Source: Anaerolineales bacterium (GTDB taxonomy: Bacteria; Chloroflexota; Anaerolineae; Anaerolineales; Villigracilaceae). Taken from it: a stretch of DNA of 64,000 bases. A model generated the notes under the pieces. It worked only from the letters and a program-made list of their open reading frames with translations. It made no database searches and was not told where the DNA came from. The stretch covers positions 721,298 through 785,297 of the forward strand of contig JAIXKJ010000008.1 of assembly GCA_026928255.1 (NCBI GenBank), read 5' to 3'. Made by a program: the position numbers and the translations under genes. Shown here in pieces: positions 39,489 to 46,853 of this stretch. Position 1 is the first letter of the stretch, and each line of letters begins with the position of its first letter.

Positions 39489-40271
39489 ATGAGTCAAGGA
39501 AAAATTGTTTCCATCCATTCGTTTCGCGGCGGGACGGGAAAATCAAACACGACGGCGAACTTAGCCGCGTTGACGGCGTTGGAAGGCAAACGAGTCGGCG
39601 TGGTGGACACGGACATTCAATCGCCCGGCATCCACGTCCTCTTTGGTTTGGACGACGAGAAAATGGGAAAGACGCTCAACGACTTTCTGCATGGCAAGGC
39701 AACGATTCGGGAAGTCGGCTTTTCCATTGGAGAGAACTTAACCGCAGAAGAAGGTCGCGCAAAATTGGCGGGCAAAAAACTTTGGCTGTTCCCTTCCAGC
39801 ATCAAAAGCCGAGAGATTAGCCAAATTCTCAAAGAAGGCATTGACTTCAACTTATTGAACGAAGGTTTGCAATCGGCGATTAAAGAATTTGATTTGGATT
39901 ATCTCTTCATTGACACGCACCCGGGCTTGAACGAAGAGACGCTGCTCTCCATCGCCATCTCGGACGCGCTGTTGCTGATTCTGCGCCCCGACAATCAGGA
40001 TTTGCAAGGGACGTCGGTTACGGTGGATGTGGCGCGCAGTTTGGACGTGCCGAATCTTTTTCTGCTGATCAATAAAGCGCTTCCCAAGTACGATTTTGCC
40101 GCGCTGAAAGAGAATATCCAAAATCAATTTCAACTGCCGGTGGCGAGCGTCTTGCCGCTGTCTTTCGACATTGCCGAAAACGCCAGCGGCGATTTATTCG
40201 CCTTGCGCCATCCGCAACACGAATGGTCGCAGGCGTTGCGCGGCGTGTTGCCGTACATTTTGAACATCTAG
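39489..40271 (+). CDS. MinD/ParA-like ATPase, copy 2
   Basis: The 260-residue paralogue of the protein at 35668 begins KIVSIHSFRGGTGKSNTTA, with the same Arg in the deviant Walker A, VGVVDTDIQSPGIHVLFGL and FIDTHPGLNEETLLSIAIS. GGAGG precedes the ATG, 14 nt after the protease gene, so it is cotranscribed with it. Extensive identity between the copies in the nucleotide-binding parts and divergence in the C-terminal third suggest different partners. It could localise the protease, the cyclase or the small partner protein. Confidence 0.85.
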   Translation: MSQGKIVSIHSFRGGTGKSNTTANLAALTALEGKRVGVVDTDIQSPGIHVLFGLDDEKMGKTLNDFLHGKATIREVGFSIGENLTAEEGRAKLAGKKLWLFPSSIKSREISQILKEGIDFNLLNEGLQSAIKEFDLDYLFIDTHPGLNEETLLSIAISDALLLILRPDNQDLQGTSVTVDVARSLDVPNLFLLINKALPKYDFAALKENIQNQFQLPVASVLPLSFDIAENASGDLFALRHPQHEWSQALRGVLPYILNI

Positions 40272-40280
40272 GAGGCGACG

Positions 40281-40493
40281 ATGAAATGCTGGAGTTGCGA
40301 AGAGGACGCGCGCGCCGTCTGCACGTTTTGCGGGCGGTTTGTGTGCAAAGAACATTATAAAGATATGTCCACGTTTATTACGATGTTCGTCGGCGCGAAT
40401 AACATCCCCAAAGGGCTGGCGGTCGCCAACGTCATCTGGTGCGGACTTTGCGAGCCGCAGCCCGAACCGATCAGCATGCCCGAATTGTATTAA
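40281..40493 (+). CDS. Small zinc-finger protein
   Basis: The 70-residue protein has CWSC ... CTFCGRFVC, then EHY and a late WCGLC: three Cys pairs and a His that can bind zinc, similar to B-box/DUF2180-like small fingers. GGAGG lies 6 nt before the ATG. It sits between the MinD-like ATPase and the small partner gene with gaps of about 10 nt, so it is part of the same operon. Its role is unknown; a protein-protein adaptor is likely. Confidence 0.7.
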   Translation: MKCWSCEEDARAVCTFCGRFVCKEHYKDMSTFITMFVGANNIPKGLAVANVIWCGLCEPQPEPISMPELY

Positions 40494-40504
40494 GCGAGGT
40501 TGTC

Positions 40505-40882
40505 ATGCCCGGCATTTTTGACCGCCTTAACAAAGAAATAAAAGACAGCCAAAGGCAAGAGGGAATCAGCCCGCTGGACATCGCGCAACTTCCGCCCGCC
40601 ATGCGGAAGATTATGCGCCTGATGTTGCGCGAAGTGCAAGCGCCGTACGCGCTGATTTGCGAGACGATGGAAAAAGTAGCGGAACAAGAGCGCCTCTCTC
40701 GCTCCGCGTTGGACGACGCGCTGGCGGCGCTGACCGAACAAGGCTGGCTGATTCAAATCGGCGCGGGCGAAAAGGCGCTTTATAAAGTCAACTTGCGCCG
40801 CAAAGAAGGCAGCGCGCTCATGTCTGGAATTTGGTCTTCGTTAGACACAAAACTGAAAAAAGATTCTTCCGATAAATCTTAA
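40505..40882 (+). CDS. Small helical (wHTH-like) partner of MinD-like ATPase, copy 2
   Basis: The protein has 125 residues from ATG 40505 (GAGG 6 nt before). It shows ISPLDIAQLPPAMRKIMRLML, SRSALDDALAALTEQGWLIQIGAGEKALYKVNL, a clear winged-helix pattern (recognition helix, then wing hairpin GAGEKALYKV), and a C-terminal IWSSLDTKL. It matches the smaller protein at 35309 in order and spacing of motifs. It lies three genes after the protease. A DNA-binding role or a role in holding the MinD-like ATPase complex are both possible. Confidence 0.65.
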   Translation: MPGIFDRLNKEIKDSQRQEGISPLDIAQLPPAMRKIMRLMLREVQAPYALICETMEKVAEQERLSRSALDDALAALTEQGWLIQIGAGEKALYKVNLRRKEGSALMSGIWSSLDTKLKKDSSDKS

Positions 40883-40886
40883 GACG

Positions 40887-40906
40887 GCGTTTGAAGACTT
40901 AAACGC
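40887..40906. terminator. Weak hairpin between convergent genes
   Basis: GCGTTT and AAACGC form a 6-bp stem with an 8-nt loop between two converging stop codons. No strong T tract is present, so termination is uncertain. Confidence 0.35.
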
Positions 40907-40910
40907 AAAT

Positions 40911-42470
40911 TTACTCTTCTTTTGCTTTCTTCGCTTTCAACTCAAACAAATTCATCAAGCGGCTTTTGCCTTTTAAGGCGACTTCGCCCAACGAAACGCA
41001 TTCGTAATTTGACTCGACGGCGCGCTGCACGGATTCTGAAATGACGATTTGATTCCGCCGCGCTTGATTCATCAAACGCGCCGCCGTGTTGACCGTGTCG
41101 CCTAAGACGTTAAACTCGCGCCGTCCGCGCGGCTCGCCGACTTCCGCCGCAAAGGCGGGCCCCATGTTGATTCCAATTTGGCAGTAAATTTCGGGGCGCA
41201 CCCCGCCGATGGTCGGGGCTTTGGCGGCGATTTCTTCCACCGCTTTTCGGATGGCGAGGGCGGCGTCAGCGGCGCGGAGTTCGTCGTCTGTGTGCGCGTT
41301 GACCGCGCCGAAATAGACGACGATATCCGACCCCGAAAGGTGATAGGTAACTTTTTTGAGAATGCCGCCTCGCGCCTCGACGATGGCATTAATCAGCGAA
41401 AAGGCTTTAGAGAAGTTGACGGCTAACTTGCGCTCTTCGCCGGGCAAGGCGCGGTCTGCCGCTTCGGGCAAACCGACGAAGTTGATGAAGACGACTGTCG
41501 GGTTGATGAAGTCGGGGCGAATCTTGCGGTCGGCGGCGCTTTCAATCAGCGTCGAAAGAATCGGTTCGGGGATGTAACTGGCGAGCGGTTCGATGGAATC
41601 GAGCAAGCCGTTAATTTGACGCAAGACTTCCGTCTTGTCCATTTTGTTTAACAGCACGGCGCTCGCCATGCGCCGCCCGGTGGGGATGATTTCGTAATCG
41701 CCTAAATCTTCGGCGCTGAAATCGTCTATCGCCAGATGATAGTCGGAGTCGCCGTCTTCAAAGCGGAAGTCGTCTTTGACTTGTTCGTACGCCGCCTGCG
41801 AAACGTTGACGCGCTCGTTGCGCCCGTGGCTTTCGGTCAGTTTGGCTTTTTGCACGTCTTTGCCCAGCAGCACATGCTCCATGCGGCGCGGCGTGCCGAT
41901 TTCGGCGGTGAGGAAGCGCCCGTAGTGGACGCCGATTCTCATTTTCAGCGCGACGGCGTTCGGGTCGGATTGCGGCGCGGAAAAGGCTTGCATGGCGCGT
42001 TGCATCCGCAGCCCGGCGCGGATGGCGCGTTTGACGGCGTCGGCGCTGTCTTGTCTTTTGGCGAAGACGATGAAGAGCGCGTCGCCCGTAAACTCGACCA
42101 ATTCGCCGCCCGATTTGCCGACGATGGAAATCATCGCCGAGAAATATTTGGTCAACTCGGCGAGGATGTTCGCCGCGCCTTCGCGCCCTTTGGCGGCGTT
42201 GGCTTCCATGAGTTTGGTGAAGCCAACCAAGTCGGTGAAGATCATCGCGCCGTGCTGCCATTCGGTTTTTACGTCGCCCGGTTTGAGCATGGAGACGTTA
42301 ATTTGGCGCGAGGTGTAATCGTGCAAGATGCGCTGCAAGGTTCGCAGGTGATTATGCACGTCCACCATCACATCCACAGAGGGGTTGCCCCACATCGAGG
42401 CGTATTTTTCCGCAGGCAATAAATAGCGCAGACGACTTTCAATCGAAGCGAGCGGAGTTTCAGGCAACAT
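40911..42470 (-). CDS. Tandem class III adenylate/guanylate cyclase with complementary half-sites
   Basis: The 519-residue soluble protein has two cyclase homology domains. Domain 1 (about 70-260) keeps both metal-binding Asp residues, D80 in FTDLVGFT and D130 in TGDALFIVF, but has no transition-state Asn/Arg (VLLGKDVQKAKL instead of VNxAxRL). Domain 2 (about 320-510) has N330 and S381 at the metal positions but keeps N461 and R465 in GDTVNTAARL. Together they make one complete active site, as the C1/C2 pair of animal membrane adenylyl cyclases does. Base-selecting positions are atypical, so ATP or GTP preference is not predictable. TATAAT ends 7 nt before the ATG (leaderless). It converges on the PrsW-CNB operon. 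Confidence 0.88.
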   Translation of the reverse strand: MLPETPLASIESRLRYLLPAEKYASMWGNPSVDVMVDVHNHLRTLQRILHDYTSRQINVSMLKPGDVKTEWQHGAMIFTDLVGFTKLMEANAAKGREGAANILAELTKYFSAMISIVGKSGGELVEFTGDALFIVFAKRQDSADAVKRAIRAGLRMQRAMQAFSAPQSDPNAVALKMRIGVHYGRFLTAEIGTPRRMEHVLLGKDVQKAKLTESHGRNERVNVSQAAYEQVKDDFRFEDGDSDYHLAIDDFSAEDLGDYEIIPTGRRMASAVLLNKMDKTEVLRQINGLLDSIEPLASYIPEPILSTLIESAADRKIRPDFINPTVVFINFVGLPEAADRALPGEERKLAVNFSKAFSLINAIVEARGGILKKVTYHLSGSDIVVYFGAVNAHTDDELRAADAALAIRKAVEEIAAKAPTIGGVRPEIYCQIGINMGPAFAAEVGEPRGRREFNVLGDTVNTAARLMNQARRNQIVISESVQRAVESNYECVSLGEVALKGKSRLMNLFELKAKKAKEE

Positions 42471-42609
42471 GATTCTTATTATACATGGATGCGCCCGATA
42501 GTAAGTTATGAATTATGAAGGATGAATTATAAAAAATTCGCGCTATCTGTATTGGACGATTAATAGACTCTATCTGAAATTAGAAATACGGCTTTTTTGA
42601 CTTCTAGGT

Positions 42610-42687
42610 TTGTCATTTCGACGAGCGTAGCGAGGAGAAATCTGACTTCTCGACACAAAGATTTCTCGCTAGCGCTCGAAATGACAA
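42610..42687. repeat. Interspersed inverted repeat (REP/MITE-like)
   Basis: The left arm starts TTGTCATTTCGACGAGCG (42610) and the right arm ends CGCTCGAAATGACAA (42687), with AGCGAGGAGAAATCT mirrored by AGATTTCTCGCT inside. The arms are about 30 nt with small mismatches around a 15-nt centre. The core GTCATTTCGA..GAGCG resembles a widespread class of bacterial interspersed palindromes. The rest of the 243-bp gap 42471-42713 shows no gene. Confidence 0.75.
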
Positions 42688-42713
42688 TCCTGCCACGCTA
42701 TTTCCGATAATGT

Positions 42714-43853
42714 CTAATTAATCCAAACGGGCGAACTGCTGGAACTGGATTCGGGCGCGATGCGCGCGAACTCCCCGGTTAGCAGGAGGAGGGAGTAAAT
42801 CCCCATATCGCCGCGAGATTGGAAGACGAGGCGCAAACCGTCGGGAGACCAAGCAGGGACGCCGAAAGGCTGCGTGTCGGGCGGCGCGATTTGCGTCGTG
42901 ATTTTTGTGCCGACGTTGAAAAGGTGGATGAAACTCGAACCGTTGAGAGACGCGGTAGCGGCGATTTGTCCGCCATCGGGCGACCAAACGGGGAGGCCAT
43001 ATTCGGCGAAATCGGAGAAGCAGTCTTTATTCAAGCCTGTGCGATCAACGACGCAGATTTTGGAAAGCGTCCCTTCAAAAGATTGAAAGGCGATGCGGCT
43101 TCCGTCGGGCGACCACGCGGCGAAGTTGTCGGCGTTGGGGGCGGTCGTCAGCGTGGAAACCGACCCGTTCAGCGAGAGCAGGAATAAATCCGAGTTGCCG
43201 AAGCGGTTGCTGGCGAAGAGAATTTCGTTCGCGGTTGGAGACCAAATCGGCGCGGTGTCGCCCGCCGGGTCGTTGGTCAGGCGGACGGGGTTCGAGCCGT
43301 CGGCGTTGACGACGTAAATTTCGAGGTTGCCGTCGCGGAAGGATTCAAAGGCGATCTGCCGCCCGTCGGGCGACCAAGAAGGCGAGGAGTCTTTGCCCGC
43401 CGCGTCGGTGAGGCGCGTCATTTCGCCGCTGACGATGTCGAAGACGTAAATGTCGGCGTTGTCGTTGACGGTGGCGGAAAAGGCGATTTTCGTCCCGTCG
43501 GGCGAAATGCGGATGGGCGAGCCGCCGTCTATGGCGGCGTCGACGGCGAGGCGTGTCGGTTCGCCGCCGTTGGGCGAGGTCATGTACAGGTCAGTTTGTC
43601 CGTCGCGGTTAGAGGCGAAGATAATGCGCCCCGTCGCGGGCGGAATGGGCGTGGCGGTCGGCGCTTCGGGGATGGCGGTCGCTTCTTCCGCGACGGGAGT
43701 TTCAGCGGAGGGTTCTTTCGCACCGTTGCCCCCGCCTGCCGAGCCTTTTAAGGCATCAGACGAGGAGACTCCGCAAGCGCCGAGTAGAAACGCCAAAAGA
43801 AGGGCGCTCAATAAAAAATAAATAGACGAGAATTTCTTAGAAAAAGGGTTCAT
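42714..43853 (-). CDS. TolB-like beta-propeller lipoprotein
   Basis: The ATG at 43853 gives 379 residues with a lipoprotein signal (FLLGAC lipobox) and a Pro/Thr/Ala linker. Six or so WD40-like PD40 repeats follow, each with W-S-P-D-G-x-x-I-A-F and a strand ending in I-Y/F-V-V/D (ISPDGTKIAF, WSPDGRQIAFESF, WSPTANEILFASN and others). Such TolB-type propellers are cell-surface or periplasmic interaction domains. A TTG at 43916 would place extra hydrophilic residues before the signal and is less likely. Monocistronic, divergent from nadD. Confidence 0.8.
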   Translation of the reverse strand: MNPFSKKFSSIYFLLSALLLAFLLGACGVSSSDALKGSAGGGNGAKEPSAETPVAEEATAIPEAPTATPIPPATGRIIFASNRDGQTDLYMTSPNGGEPTRLAVDAAIDGGSPIRISPDGTKIAFSATVNDNADIYVFDIVSGEMTRLTDAAGKDSSPSWSPDGRQIAFESFRDGNLEIYVVNADGSNPVRLTNDPAGDTAPIWSPTANEILFASNRFGNSDLFLLSLNGSVSTLTTAPNADNFAAWSPDGSRIAFQSFEGTLSKICVVDRTGLNKDCFSDFAEYGLPVWSPDGGQIAATASLNGSSFIHLFNVGTKITTQIAPPDTQPFGVPAWSPDGLRLVFQSRGDMGIYSLLLLTGEFARIAPESSSSSSPVWIN

Positions 43854-43952
43854 ATTTCCAGCAATTAGTACTTTTTTACTAGCAGTTTCAACCGTTAGTA
43901 GATATTTATCCCCCAAATGTGCTTACAGCGCAACCTCAAACGCTCTACACTT

Positions 43953-43980
43953 TTGAAAGCCAAACCCTTTGCGATATACT
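43953..43980 (+). promoter_or_regulatory. Promoter of nadD, leaderless type
   Basis: TTGAAA (43953-43958), 16 bp, TATACT (43975-43980), then 6 nt to the ATG at 43987. No Shine-Dalgarno is present. Confidence 0.7.
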
Positions 43981-43986
43981 ACCGTT

Positions 43987-44589
43987 ATGTCTCAGCGCGT
44001 CGGCTTTTTTGGCGGGACGTTTGACCCGCCGCATCTCGGTCATCTCATTTTGGCGGCGGAAGCCGTCGCCCAATTCCAGTTGGACGTTTTCCTTTGGATG
44101 TTGACTCCTAACCCGCCGCATAAAATCGGCGCGGATATTACGCCGCTCGCGCATCGCGCCGCAATGGTCGAGCGCGTCATCGCCCGCGATTCGGCGTTTG
44201 CGCTCTCTCGCGTGGATATAGACCGTCCCGCGCCGCATTACACGGCGGACAGCGCCCGTCTGCTTGCCGAGCGTTATCCCAACGCGGAACTGTACATGCT
44301 GATTGGCGGCGACTCGCTACACGACCTCCCAACTTGGCGGCGCAGCGCGGACCTCGTGGCTGAAGTTTCCAAAATCGGCGTGATGCGCCGCCCAAACGAC
44401 TCGGCGGATTTGTCCGCGTTGGAAGCGCCCTTGCCCGGCATTACGGCGAAGACGCGCTTTCTTGAAGCCTTGTTGCAGCCGATTTCGTCCAGCGAAATTC
44501 GCCGCCGCGTAAAAGCGCGCGAGATGTATCGTTATTATCTTCCGCCCGAAGTGTACGAATACATTGAAGAACAAGGTTTGTATCGGTGA
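43987..44589 (+). CDS. nadD: Nicotinate-nucleotide adenylyltransferase
   Basis: The 200-residue nucleotidyltransferase has VGFFGGTFDPPHLGHLILA with the HxGH motif, MLTPNPPHK, ELYMLIGGDSLHDLPTW and the C-terminal PISSSEIRRRVK (ISSTxIR-type motif). It joins AMP from ATP to nicotinate mononucleotide. The ATG at 43987 is preferred over the TTG at 43969 because a -10 box ends 6 nt before it. NaPRT and a nicotinamidase-like gene of the same pathway are at 55.2-57.6 kb. Confidence 0.94.
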   Translation: MSQRVGFFGGTFDPPHLGHLILAAEAVAQFQLDVFLWMLTPNPPHKIGADITPLAHRAAMVERVIARDSAFALSRVDIDRPAPHYTADSARLLAERYPNAELYMLIGGDSLHDLPTWRRSADLVAEVSKIGVMRRPNDSADLSALEAPLPGITAKTRFLEALLQPISSSEIRRRVKAREMYRYYLPPEVYEYIEEQGLYR

Positions 44590-44613
44590 GAGAAATTTTT
44601 TGGAATACGAGGG

Positions 44614-44650
44614 ATAAAAAAATCCGCTTCGATGGAGAATCAAAGCGGAT
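44614..44650 (-). terminator. Terminator of the sigma2/anti-sigma2/bactofilin-like operon
   Basis: ATCCGCTT (44622-44629) pairs with AAGCGGAT (44643-44650). On the minus strand the hairpin is followed by TTTTTTTAT. It lies 26 nt after the stop of the bactofilin-like gene. Confidence 0.8.
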
Positions 44651-44675
44651 GGGGAGAATCAGGTCAACGTCTAGT

Positions 44676-45695
44676 TTAAGCGGGCGGAAGGACTTCCGTA
44701 GGGGCGGCTTGAGTCCGCGCTTCAAAGAGAGTCAAAACGCAGGCGCCCGTTCCGACCAATAACGTCAACGCCGAAGGAATCCAGCCGACGCAGGGGATGA
44801 ACTTCGAGAACTCGACGACGATCATCAACAAGAAAATTCCGACGCCGCTGACGAGGACGGGCGACCAAACTTGATTGAGCGACTTGGCAAGCCGCGCGCC
44901 GACTTCTTGCCCTAAGGCGATTGCGCCGAAGAGCCAAAGCAACGGAAGGAGAAGCAGCACAACGGCGACGACGGGGATGAGGATTATCGTAATCGCCATA
45001 ACGATCAGCGCGATTGGCGTTGCGACGGCGAGGATTAATCCGTAACCGCCCGCGAGCAACGGCTTGCTCGTAATCGTGCTGGCGACGCGGTCAATTTGCG
45101 GCTGCAAGAAAAGCGAAAGCAACATGCCGATGACGGCAATTAATACCGACCAGCCGAAGCGCCTTGCCGCCGTCCAAAGCGGACGTTCCGCGTTGCGACG
45201 AACGGGGAAATCGGGATCTACTTCGACGGTTGGGTTGTTGCGCGGGGGTTTTCCGCTGGCGATTTGACCTTTGACGATTGCGCCGTCTTCTCGCTCGATT
45301 TGCCCGCCGAAAGAAGAAACGTCGTTGACCGTCGAGCCGTCTTTGAGCGAAATCTGTCCGCCGAAAACGGCGACGCTCCCGTTAACCGTTCCAGCGACCG
45401 CGCCTGACCCGCCGAAGATGGCGACGCTTCCGTCAAGGACGGCGTCTTTGGCGAGCGACAAGTTGCCGCCGAAGACCATTACCGAGCCGCTGATGCGCGA
45501 GCCTTCTTCGGCGGTGAAATTTCCGCCAAAGATGATTGCGCTGCCGTCGAGCGTTTTGCCCGCGTTCAGCGTGTAATTTTCGCCGAAGAGGATGATGCTG
45601 TTGTTTTGCGTGTCGTCTTGCGCGCGAACGCCGACGAAGGGAATCGTCGCCAGCGCGGCGAAGAGCAGAATGCGAAAGAGGGATTTTATTTTCAT
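44676..45695 (-). CDS. Bactofilin-like beta-helix protein with C-terminal membrane domain
   Basis: The protein has 339 residues from the ATG that overlaps the anti-sigma stop. A signal-like helix (about 5-24) is followed by a right-handed beta-helix-like region of about 130 residues with recurring GSxxxFGG units (GSAIIFGGNF, GSVMVFGGNL, GSVAIFGGSG, GSVAVFGGQI). Three or four transmembrane helices follow (about 180-320). The repeat resembles bactofilin/polymer-forming proteins, but here it is predicted outside the cytoplasm. It is the third gene of an ECF sigma operon, so it may be the main regulated product. Confidence 0.75.
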   Translation of the reverse strand: MKIKSLFRILLFAALATIPFVGVRAQDDTQNNSIILFGENYTLNAGKTLDGSAIIFGGNFTAEEGSRISGSVMVFGGNLSLAKDAVLDGSVAIFGGSGAVAGTVNGSVAVFGGQISLKDGSTVNDVSSFGGQIEREDGAIVKGQIASGKPPRNNPTVEVDPDFPVRRNAERPLWTAARRFGWSVLIAVIGMLLSLFLQPQIDRVASTITSKPLLAGGYGLILAVATPIALIVMAITIILIPVVAVVLLLLPLLWLFGAIALGQEVGARLAKSLNQVWSPVLVSGVGIFLLMIVVEFSKFIPCVGWIPSALTLLVGTGACVLTLFEARTQAAPTEVLPPA

Positions 45696-46210
45696 GCGAA
45701 AACTCCTTGCGGGCGGCGGAAGAGATGCCAAACGGAAGCGAACCATAACGCGCCGACGCTGACAAACGCTAAAAGGATTGCCGCCCAATATTTAGCAGGC
45801 ACAATTTGAAACGCCGTCGAGAGGAAGAGGCGAAAAGTTTGCAAAGCGGCGACGACAAACGCCAACAGGCTTGCCATATCAAACAGCCAGCCTGTCGGCG
45901 AAGCGAGAACGGACGTAAAAATAGGGACGAGGAAGATGCCGATTATCCCGACTCCGCTGGCGATGAAAAGGAGGATGCCGAACAAGCGCCGCCGCTGTTC
46001 CGCCGTTTTGAGCGCGACGAGGCGCTGTCGGAAGCGCAGAGCGAAACCGGGCGCGGGAGAAACCGTCCGCGCCGCGAAGAGGGCGAGTTTGGTCTCCGCC
46101 AGCGCGGAACAAATTTTGCAAATTTGCAGGTGCGCGTCCAGTTCGCGCTTTTCGGCGGGGGCGAGGATTTTATCTTCCAGCAGCCAAGTTTCAAAAGGCT
46201 GGTGATTCAT
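45692..46210 (-). CDS. Zinc-binding anti-sigma factor (ZAS type) with membrane domain
   Basis: The 172-residue protein has an N-terminal anti-sigma fold with H27-x3-C31-x2-C34 (LDAHLQICKIC), the signature of zinc anti-sigma factors. Two or three transmembrane helices follow at about 78-97, 107-128 and 137-158. The start overlaps the sigma gene by 20 nt and the end overlaps the bactofilin-like gene by 4 nt, so the three are one translationally coupled unit. Confidence 0.85.
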   Translation of the reverse strand: MNHQPFETWLLEDKILAPAEKRELDAHLQICKICSALAETKLALFAARTVSPAPGFALRFRQRLVALKTAEQRRRLFGILLFIASGVGIIGIFLVPIFTSVLASPTGWLFDMASLLAFVVAALQTFRLFLSTAFQIVPAKYWAAILLAFVSVGALWFASVWHLFRRPQGVFA

Positions 46211-46799
46211 GGCGTCTCCTTTTCATGGCGAGCGCTAAATCGTCTTCTTGCGCGTTCCATAGGTTGGCTAATTCTTTTCTGGCGCGGTGCAGGCGGCTCT
46301 TAACCGCGCTGACCGATAAATTCAACGTCTCGGCGATTTCTTTTTCCGAGTAATCGTACCAATAACGAAGGACGATAGCGGCGCGGTCGGCGCCGTCCAA
46401 ATCTTTTAACATGGCGTGGACGCGCTCGGCGCTTTGTCCGCGCATGGCTTCGCCTTCGGGGTTGGGCGCGTCGAGGTCGGGCATCTCGAAAGCGTTGCCG
46501 TCTTCGTCTTCCGCGTCCAACGAAAAGGCGGAAAATTTTCTGCGCCGAAGGCGGTCAATGCAATAATGCGCCGCAATGGAAAGCAGCCAAGTTGCGAAGG
46601 GGCGTTTTATGTCGTAACGGTTGAGGTGTTGATAGGCGCGTAAAAACGTCTCTTGCGCGGCGTCTTCCGCAAGCTCGGGTTCGCCCAACATGCGATAGCA
46701 CAAGTTGAAGACCGGAGTTTGATAGGTTTCGACGAGTTTGGTAAAGGATTCGTCGTCGCCGCGTTGCGCCTGAGAAACCCAGACTTGTTCTTCGTTCAC
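46191..46799 (-). CDS. ECF-type RNA polymerase sigma factor 2
   Basis: The 202-residue protein starts with GTG (AAGGAG 4 nt upstream). Region 2 reads SFTKLVETYQTPVFNLCYRM, ELAEDAAQETFLRAYQHL and PFATWLLSIAAHYCIDRLRRR; region 4 reads DGADRAAIVLRYWYDYSEKEIAETLNLSVSAVKSRLHRARKEL. It belongs to the common RpoE-like ECF group and is controlled by the zinc anti-sigma factor downstream. It is unrelated in sequence detail to the sigma factor at 36592. Confidence 0.93.
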   Translation of the reverse strand: MNEEQVWVSQAQRGDDESFTKLVETYQTPVFNLCYRMLGEPELAEDAAQETFLRAYQHLNRYDIKRPFATWLLSIAAHYCIDRLRRRKFSAFSLDAEDEDGNAFEMPDLDAPNPEGEAMRGQSAERVHAMLKDLDGADRAAIVLRYWYDYSEKEIAETLNLSVSAVKSRLHRARKELANLWNAQEDDLALAMKRRRHESPAF

Positions 46800-46853
46800 G
46801 TTGCTCCTTAGAAAGACGGTCTATTCTTTCTACGCGGCGTTACGAAAAAGGTT

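Noticed and set aside
41736..42422. Open frame of 228 codons antisense to the tandem cyclase
   Set aside because: The protein is Val/Arg/Gly-rich with no pattern and lies wholly opposite a clear cyclase gene. High G+C removes stops on the antisense strand.
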